Positions 56,389 through 64,000 of a stretch of DNA of 64,000 nt are shown here, one piece after another. The notes under the pieces were generated by a model that was not told the origin of the DNA, did not search any database, and saw only the letters and a program-made list of their open reading frames with translations. Numbering within the stretch: the first letter of the stretch is position 1; each line of letters begins with the position of its first letter. Origin of the DNA: Sclerotinia nivalis (lineage: Eukaryota > Ascomycota > Leotiomycetes > Helotiales > Sclerotiniaceae); NCBI GenBank assembly GCA_029531795.1, contig JAPEIS010000012.1:1550001-1614000 (forward strand), written 5' to 3'. The position numbers and the translations under genes were made by a program.

Positions 56389-59300
56389 CTAAGTAACAGT
56401 ATACCTCCCACTAGCTGGAGCTCTCCCCTCGGCATCAGCAGCCGCCATCGTCCCCTCCTTCAACAACCTCATCAATTCCCTCATCGCATTCGTAACCACG
56501 ACCTCGGTATCACCCTCGACCAAAATATACAATTTAGGATCTCCACCGGCTTGTACCTCTTTTCCAGCCGGGTAGAAACTACCTTTGGTAGTAATACTCG
56601 TACCCGTCGCTTCAAGAATCTTGGCCACGTTCGTGCGATTCGTAACAGCCCATCTAGCTTTCTGTGGGAAATCGTTGATTTCCAACGTGGCGTGGAAAGC
56701 ACCTGCGTCGGGTCCTTTGTTATCAATCGGGACACCAGAGCGGAGTTGTCCGGTTTTGTTGAGACGGGCGTTGATGGCGTCGATGGCCGATGTGACTTTA
56801 TCGAGGGGATTTTTAGACCCGTTGGAGCTGGCTGCAGTTTCGGTGCGATGGACTTTAATATCTCCGTCGAGATCAATACCTTTAGGTACACCAAGCAATT
56901 TAGGTGGAGCAATAGAAGCAGAGGCGGGTTGAACCACGGATGCAGCTTTGAGAAGAACGTCATCATCTTTCTCCTCTTTTTCTTCTTCATCGTCATCGCC
57001 ATTAAGCTTGTGTATCTTGCGCTCACGAGCTTTGGTAGCTTCGCGCTCAGCATCAAAACGTTCCAAACCTTTTCCACCAAAACCTGAACTCTCTTTTTTA
57101 GCACCACTTTTGACCTTATCTTTGTATGACTTCCTCATCTCATTAAGCCTTTCTGGTACTTCTTGTCCAGATTGCTCAAGGGCTTTCGCAATACCTACCG
57201 AATATTGTTCTTGCTCCTCTGTTATAAAAGTGACAGCAGTACCAGTATTACCAGCTCTACCAGTTCGTCCAGCTCTGTGAACGTAGTCTTCTAGATGATT
57301 AGGTGCATCGAAATTAACAACGAGCTTAAGCTGCTTGACATCAAGACCTCTAGCAGCTACTGACGTAGCAATCATAATAGGAACCACACCGGCTTTGAAA
57401 TCATCAATGGTGGAATCACGATCAACTTGATCCTTTCCTCCATGAATAGACATACATGGGTAACCTTTTCTCATTAGGTCCTTCAATAAGTCATCAGCTT
57501 TTTCTTGTCGGTCAACAAAGATGAGTGTTCGAGCATCCTCATCAGCATTGTAGAGCTCTCCAAGAAGCTCCAAAAGTCTGTGAAACTTTTCTTTCTCTTC
57601 TCGAACTTCAACAATTTGTGTTATTTCAGGTGCAACAACACTTCTTCCACCAACAACAATTTCTACTGGTGATTGAAGCGTCTTCTTAGCGAGCGCATCC
57701 ATAATTCGAGGCATGGTAGCTGAGAAAAGAATAGTTTGTCTGTTAGGTCGAATATTATTGAAAACTTTCATGACCTGAGGCTCAAATCCCATATCAAACA
57801 TACGGTCAGCTTCATCTAGAACAACATATGTGACACGTTGAAGATTTGTAACTCTACCAGAATTGGCCGCCAATAATTCGATCATTCTTCCAGGAGTGCA
57901 AACGATTATTTCTGCGCCTCTTTTGAGATCGGCAATTTGATCTTTGATGATGGCACCCCCATATGCGCAAACCGCACGGAGTCCCATTGCCTTCAAGAAA
58001 GGCTTACATTCTTTATGAATCTGTGTTGCCAATTCTCGCGTAGGAGTCATGATCAAACCGATAGGTCCATCAGAATTTTTCAATGGGCGTTGATCTCGAA
58101 TATGACGAAACATGGGTAGCAAGAAAGCGATGGTTTTACCCGATCCTGTCTTAGCTACTCCAATGACATCTCGGCCAGACATTATTGCTGGAATGGCTTG
58201 CATCTGAATGGAGGTGGGCTTGTCATAGCCTAGTTTTTTTATAACGTCCAGGGACTTCACATCAAGACCACATTGAGACCACTTTTGTACGGGCTTGGGA
58301 ACATCCTTACCAGCTACTTTAATACCATCAAGCTCAAGTCGTAAGTCGTTAATTTCAGCTTCAGTCATATCTGCAAGCTCCGCTGGTTCGGTATAAAAGT
58401 TCTTGCGGAATGGCGGAAGATTTAAATTTGCATAATTGATGGTGGGAATGTCCTTCTTTTTTCTGGCTTTATTTGCGATCGCAAGGATTTCATCTGGGTC
58501 TGCGTCCAAGGCTTTTAGGTCCACATCATCATCACCGAATAAAGCTTCCGGTTCTTGTGGTTGACTCTTGGTATTATTCTTGACAAATGTTGTGTTGGTT
58601 TTCGGTAAAGAGAAAGGGTCTCCCATTTCTTCCATAAAAGCGTCCAATGGGTCGATTTCTTCGTCTTCATCCATGGCGGTAGGATCAGCTTGAGGCGCAT
58701 CTTCCATGTGGACATCGCCATTCGTATGTGGTTGAGATTCAGCTTCTTGCAATCTTTCTTCGCGCTTTTCTGCGGCTGCTCGGGCCGCAGCTGCGGCCTC
58801 TTCTTCCGTACCGGCAGCTTCCAGTTCAGCATCATCGTCATCATCTTGTCCCTCAACACCGTTAGCGAGCGCAGCATCATCTTCCTCGGAGTTTGCCATT
58901 GGTAGGGTTGGTAGCTTTTCTAATTTCTTTCTTGATCCTTCATCTTCATCAAAATCTAGAGCACGTTTCTGAGATGTCTTTTCATTGTCGGTAACCTTCG
59001 CGCCGAGCCCGAAAACACTAAGGTTTCCCCTCGTCTTAGGTAACGCAGATACTATAATCGAACTGGTTAGCCAAATGATCATACATAGAGGAATAGCATT
59101 TTTGCTTACCTTTCGAGGTGCTGTTGAAAGCTGTTGGCTTTTTGTCAGCTTGTAATCCTTTGACCGTGGAAGTTAAGGTGGCGGACGTTTTAGACAATTC
59201 CTTTAATGGTAAATCATTTCCAAGAGCATGCGCACTGCTCGAGCTAGCCACTGCCTTTTTAGCTATTGCCTTCGGGTCAAATTTCCCAGCATAATTTGTT

Positions 59301-60127
59301 GGAGGTGCGAGATCGCCTGGTATCGCAGAAGTTGAAGGAGTCGTAGGAGTGTTGGGTATGGGTTGGGAAGGAGAACCATTGGCCTTTTGATCTATATCAT
59401 CGAGTAATTTTCGAGTCCCGCCCGCAGCCAGCTCTTTCTCCTTACGCTCCTTATCTTCGGCCATCTTCTTCTTCCACGCTTCTAATTTTGCTAGACGTTC
59501 TGCTTTCTTTTGTTCCTCGGTTTGCGCAGCTGGTGCTGATGCTTTCGGAACCTGTGATCCTGTATGAGTAATTGATCTGTCTTGATCGGAACCTGGATAG
59601 CTCACATCATTAACTTTTGCGCCACTATCTGATCTGGGAGTCTGTCCGCGATTTTCGTCTCCTCTGCTACGGGTCCATGAGTCAGTAGAATCCTCGCGGC
59701 GTCTTCGAGCCTTATCATCATAAGGATCGTCTCGCCTGTCACGGTAATCTCGTTCCCGACTTCTGCGTCTTCTCCTATCTGGTGATCGTTCCCTATCAGC
59801 ATAGCTTCTGCGATCTCGAGATCTATCTCGACGACCAGATCTATGGTAATCATCATTTAACCTTCCTACTGAACGATCTCCTCTGCGATTCATATCACGA
59901 TCGCGTTCGCGACGCTGAGGATCATTAGTAATTTGTACCTGATGAACGCGGGGTCTAAAGGTAAGAGTTCTCACGTCAGGACTTCGAGAACGACTGCGAT
60001 GCCTCTGTCCTCTAACATCATCTCTTCGATCTCGATCGCGTCTGCCATTATCATCTCTTCGGGTTCGTCTCGACGAGTGGTGGCTTCCTGTTGGCGATGG
60101 TGAGCGAGAGTCCCTGTGCCGAGCCAT
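56389..60127 (-). CDS. prp5: Pre-mRNA-splicing ATP-dependent RNA helicase Prp5 (DDX46-like), 1226 aa
   Basis: DEAD-box ATPase acting in early spliceosome assembly, where Prp5 remodels U2 snRNP for branch-site recognition. Two exons on the minus strand: 60127-59110 and 59051-56389; the intron starts GTAAGC, has a CTAAC site and joins NSTSK to [10 protein letters not shown]. The first 150 residues are RS/RD-rich ([20 protein letters not shown]), then a charged linker and acidic stretches. The Q motif region is [13 protein letters not shown]. Walker A is AKTGSGKT (639-646). Further motifs are [19 protein letters not shown] (752-755), [29 protein letters not shown] and [10 protein letters not shown]. 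All DEAD-box motifs are intact. Length and the N-terminal RS region fit fungal Prp5. The C-terminal region ([20 protein letters not shown]) matches the KH-like tail of Prp5/DDX46. It is head-to-head with the mitochondrial HMG gene. Confidence 0.95.
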
Positions 60128-60561
60128 TCTTTGCCCAAGTTATGGTATTTCGATGGGTAGAAATACTTTCAGGCAACCAGGAAATAAAATTATCCTCTCC
60201 AGGCTACGGTCTATTACTTCAAAATGAACAGATCAAGAAGGTATAAGGTCGATGATACGAGCTCAATATGTATTGTTTGTAGAATGGTCGTGGTTACTTC
60301 TTCCCGAGTCTGATGTTGTTACAGCCTGCCTCGCAGACATTTAAGTACATTTTAGTTTGTTCAACCGACCGTACTTATGACGCGCACGGGCCTTTTGAAG
60401 CTTTGCGGGCCCTAGCGTGATTTTGGAACATTTAGACGAAAAGATGACTTCAGTCGCAAACCACCTTCCGTTTGTGCCATCATCCTCACCCTCTAAATTT
60501 CAATCATCCTCGCTCGTGAGACGTCTGGTAACTGCAAAATTACCACACCTCAACAATCATC
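60128..60561. promoter_or_regulatory. Shared divergent promoter of prp5 and the mtHMG gene
   Basis: A 434-bp head-to-head interval. It contains a GC-rich segment TATGACGCGCACGGGCC near 60375-60391 and CAACAATCATC just before the + strand start. Bidirectional promoter use is inferred from spacing. Confidence 0.45.
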
Positions 60562-61696
60562 ATGCTGTCCAACATTGGTCGTGCCGCTATCAAGAGAATC
60601 GGCGGATCTCACGTATCAACAAACCGATTTCTTGCTACTTTTTGGCAATTGCAACGCGTTGAAGGTCAACAAAATGGCGAATCAATCTTGAAAGCTCCCT
60701 CAGCATCCTTCCTGGCGCGTCGATTGTATGCTACTGCCACCAAAGCTACTCAAACCAAAACTACCACTGTCAAGGAACCAGTCACCAAGAAGGCGCCTGC
60801 AAAGAAACCTACCGCCAAGGAACCTGCTGCAAAGAAGTCTGCCGCCAAAAAGCCCGCCAAAACAGCTGCGACGAAGCCGGCCAAGAAGCCAGCAGCCAAG
60901 AAGTTAGCCAAGAAGCCAGTAAAGAAGGCGGTCAAAGCTAAGTCGAAGAAAGTATCAAAGGCAAAGAAGCCATTGACCGATTCACAAAAGTTGAGAAAGA
61001 AGTTGCGGGAATTGAAGGTTACTGCGTTAATTTCAGAAAATCCAAAACAGAAGCCCGAGAGTGCCTATAGAGTATTGAATCTGGAGTTGGCTACTGGTAG
61101 TAAAGATATCACTGCGGCGTCGAAGGAATCGGCAGCGAGATATAAATCGGCGTCGACGGCAGAATTGGAGGTGATAAACATACCTTTTCTTCTCGTAAAG
61201 CCATGCTAACCACATTACAGAGACTCAATCACATCGCAAATGAGAACAAAGCTGCCAATGCAATTGTCTACAAGAATTGGGTTGAGAGTCATACTCCAGA
61301 GGAGATTCGTCAGGCAAATGTTGCACGTCATCACATTCGAAGATTGACCAAGAAAACCGCCTCTCCAAGACTCATCAAAGATGGTCGAATGGTGAAGAAA
61401 GCTTTGGTACCTATGATGTTCTTCGTGAAAGAGCGACATCAGTCTGGTGATTTTGCTGGTATCAAGGTTTCTGAAGCCATAAAGCGTATTGTACAAGAGT
61501 TCAAGGAGTTGTCGCCTGCGCAGCGCAAGGTAAGCCACAACATGGAATCTTCCACTTCTATCAGATTATGCCCCTAACACATTGATAGCCTCTTGAGGAA
61601 GCCTCTGCAGCTGATGCCCAGCGATACCTCCAAGAGTACAGGACAGTCTACAAGCATGACCCAGTCAAAATTCGCGCTGCTCAAGACCAAGCATAA
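60562..61696 (+). CDS. Mitochondrial HMG-box DNA-packaging protein (mtHMG/Abf2-like), 341 aa
   Basis: Probable nucleoid protein that packages mitochondrial DNA. Three exons: 60562-61170, 61221-61529, 61589-61696. Introns start GTGATA and GTAAGC and are phase 0. The N-terminus is basic and amphipathic with few acids (MLSNIGRAAIKRIGG ... FLARRLYATA), a clear mitochondrial presequence. Residues about 72-140 are Lys/Ala/Pro repeats (AKKPAAKK type), histone-H1-like. Two HMG-like regions follow: one around KESAARYKSASTAELERLNH and WVESHTPEEIRQANVARHHI, and a clearer one at KALVPMMFFVKERHQSGDFA through SPAQRKPLEEASAADAQRYL. Two-box mtHMG proteins of similar layout are known in filamentous ascomycetes and Abf2 in yeast; the match here is by layout. 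Possible nuclear dual location is not excluded given the H1-like tail. Confidence 0.85.
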
Positions 61697-63621
61697 ACAC
61701 CTTTAGTTCTTCATACTTCAATTTTTCCCACCCGCCTTTATTTTCCTTCTTGACTACCAATGCATGGTTTAAACCATGTGCCATTGAACTGTTGTTTGAA
61801 ACAGCTTGCGTCAACAATATGGTGTCAATTCTTTCTTGTACGAAATAGGAATGCGAGAGTTGAGGTGTTTATGCCTAAAGATGATTTTATTCCCCAAGTT
61901 CATTATTTTTGCCTCTACAGATATCTCCTGTTTTGATCGCTAGCAGTGGCGAAGTTCTATGATTCCATGATTACAAGGAAGGGCCCAAAAAGGAGATATC
62001 ATTTTCCATTCTAGGTATCTTCTCTTAATGGTTATCTGAATAGGGTGTTATGTTTCACGAACAATACATGAATAAATATCGTTTCCGTGTATCCTCCAAC
62101 ATTTCAAAGAGCTTGTTTCATTTCTCCCTCTCTAAGTCCACCAGACCCACTTACCCCTCTACAATTCAGCCTCAGACCCCTCATCTCACCTCATCACCCT
62201 GCGTTCTAAACGAAAAAAGAATTTATCATGCATGAGTCCCTTGTATCTTCTAACCTTTACCGCACGATTGTCCACCACACTTTTACCTCTTCCGAACTAA
62301 GTCTTACAAGTCTCTCAATTCACCATGCATCTATCCATCTTTTTCTCCAGACACTCATACGCAGTATTTGCATTAGTATATTCCGTATTCAATACAAGCT
62401 TGTACAGCTTTATAGTGTAATGATTGAAATTCCCCTCAATATCTTTCTCCTATATAATATTGTATTCCATACATCCCATTGAAAGTTTCGATTCTTGGGA
62501 GAAATATTAAATAGCCACTGCAATATTCAGAATACTAGAATTCTGTTTACTCGAGTAAAATACCCCAAATTCCTGATAGGTGATATGATGTATTGCAACT
62601 CGTTTCTAGATCCAAAGTGCTTCTGCAATAGGTATTAATAGCTTAAGTATATACTTTGGCGGTTATATTTCGCATGATGTTTATATGTATTAGATTGTAG
62701 AATATCCATTGTAATATATATAGCCCTCTAGCTAGCTGTACTTGTATGTATTCTTATAAGAGTTATAAACATCTCAATATTGTAACGATTCTGGCTGGCA
62801 TTGATGCTTCAGGACGCCACTGCTCTGGGCAGGGCTTTTCATTCGCTTAAGTTTTTGATCTCCTCCGCGGGAACTATAAAAGGTTCAACTCTATTATGTA
62901 TTATACAATAGTTTGTTATTCTCTAGTATAAATAAATTAATTCTTTATTATGCCTTGAATTAGTTCATCGTCACAAATATCAATCATGATTTACTATTTT
63001 ATTGGTATACTAATGCAAATTGAAACATAACTCAGATGTTATACTATCCCCCTCGTAAACATTTCTCACTAGTCTTTTTACTTTTTGCACTTTTTGTACT
63101 TTTTGCACTTTTTAATGTAAGGTTCTTGGGATATCAATTCAATGTTCATTCATCTATTGTAGAGTAGGATTATTTACTTTGATATTATATTCCATCTTTT
63201 ATTCTATTTCATCTCATCTCATCGCCCTTCATAAGCTAATAAATCCAAACTCGAAACCGTCAGTTCGGGGCCGTCTCCCATCTTATAATATAAGTTTGAA
63301 TTTTTAAGATTATATTATACTTTTATTTATATAAGATTACAAAATATCGAATGTTAAATAAATAAATAAGCTTTTTATTACTTTTCTTTCTATTCGATAA
63401 AGAAGACTTCTGCTCTACTGTATTCCAAAAGTAAAACAAGCCATGGTAATACGGCTATCAATTGATGAACTCCAAACCCCTCGTATATGCGCGCATGTGT
63501 TGTTTCTTCCACACTATCCATGCCGTATTATCCATAAATACCGTTTTCCCAATATCCCACCGCACCATACCATCGCACCAAGAAGATCATCTACTATCTC
63601 TATACCGCATCACCATCTACT
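61697..63621. other. AT-rich intergenic region
   Basis: No gene is recognised. From about 62630 to 63430 the sequence is strongly AT-rich with many TATTA/TAATA stretches, and it carries ACTTTTTGCACTTTTTGTAC repeats at 63079-63115. The segment could be a decayed repeat, but no ends are visible. Confidence 0.5.
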
Positions 63622-64000
63622 CTAAATCCCATTGCTAGCACAAGTAAATGCACCACCAAAACTTCCATTATTATAACCATCCACAATACTCTGAACACTT
63701 GTATAAGTACCCGCACTCAAAAACAACAAGCCGATCAAGATGATCAACACATTGAAACTCAATCCCACCTTACTCGTCTTTCCCATCCATCCTTCTCCGT
63801 AATCTACACGTCTCATTCTAATATATGCTACACCCCAGAAGATGAATCCGAAAAAGGAATCGAAGAGTGAAGACATCAGAGATAGGAGATCGGAGAAGAA
63901 AGGAATTACTTCGGCAATGATGAAGGCACCAATCCAAGTTATAGCCAAGATCAAAATCCAAACAGACCAACCGGTGACGGTATGATCAGTAAGATGACGT
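63622..64000 (-). CDS. AAAP amino acid permease, Mtr-like (3' end, cut by window edge)
   Basis: C-terminal 125 residues of an amino acid/auxin permease family transporter; the rest lies beyond the window. The frame is open to the window edge (first full codon at 63999) and reads TDHTVTGWSVWILILAITW, then IGAFIIAEVIPFFSDLLSLM, SLFDSFFGFIFWGVAYIRMR and a final membrane segment FNVLIILIGLLFLSAGTY, ending at TAG 63622-63624. The FIIAEVIPFFSDLLSLMS...FDSFFGFIFWG block is typical of fungal neutral amino acid permeases like Neurospora Mtr. The three helices and a short extracellular tail fit the end of an 11-helix protein. Confidence 0.87.
   Translation of the reverse strand, partial: RHLTDHTVTGWSVWILILAITWIGAFIIAEVIPFFSDLLSLMSSLFDSFFGFIFWGVAYIRMRRVDYGEGWMGKTSKVGLSFNVLIILIGLLFLSAGTYTSVQSIVDGYNNGSFGGAFTCASNGI

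Noticed and set aside
1..64000. tRNA genes, CRISPR arrays or a secondary metabolite cluster
   Set aside because: I looked for B-box-like GGTTCGANNCC on both strands, for regularly spaced identical repeats, and for polyketide or peptide synthase, P450 or dehydrogenase genes, and found none by eye. A tRNAscan-SE run would settle the first point.

Overview
The window looks like nuclear DNA of a filamentous ascomycete (Pezizomycotina). Genes are split by short GT-AG introns, mostly about 45-115 bp, with CTAAC-type branch points. Intergenic DNA is AT-rich and carries microsatellites. The gene families are typical of this group: the 3,200-residue DUF3638/DUF3645 protein, a fungal PhoD-like phosphatase, a fungal rhodopsin-domain membrane protein and a Zap1/ZafA-type zinc finger factor. 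A leotiomycete of the Botrytis/Sclerotinia kind fits the general look, but that placement is inference and not shown by the sequence. All exon structures below were worked out by reading splice signals and frame by eye.

Left part (1-17 kb): the 3' end of an M28B glutamate-carboxypeptidase-like peptidase (+); a 435-residue unknown protein (-); a 5.6 kb stretch without a convincing gene; a nine-exon PhoD-like phosphatase (+); then a divergent pair, a small unknown coiled-coil protein (-) and a mitochondrial rhomboid protease (+).

Centre (18-38 kb): the giant DUF3638/DUF3645 gene (+, eight exons, one with a GC donor); an orphan protein ending in a CaaX box (-); a rhodopsin-domain membrane protein (-) divergent from an APC amino acid/GABA/choline permease (+); and a GNAT acetyltransferase (+). 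From 38 to 44 kb the DNA is gene-poor. It holds a solo LTR with an intact 5-bp target duplication and a diverged 230-bp direct duplication.

Right part (44-64 kb): a small two-helix PLDc_N membrane protein (+); ribosomal protein L35 (+) with a 3-nt first coding exon and an AACCCTAA promoter box; a 4.6 kb gene-free stretch with a family of diverged repeats; a Zap1/ZafA-like zinc-responsive regulator (-); a small MGNCC protein with predicted N-terminal lipidation (+); the spliceosomal DEAD-box helicase Prp5 (-) divergent from a mitochondrial HMG-box nucleoid protein (+); and the 3' end of an AAAP amino acid permease of the Mtr type (-), cut by the window edge.

The genes are mostly independent housekeeping or membrane functions. 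I see no biosynthetic cluster, CRISPR array or defence island. The features most worth following are the CaaX orphan, the uncharacterised ATPase-like giant protein, the repeat family at 48-49 kb, the solo LTR, and the ambiguous start of the MGNCC gene.
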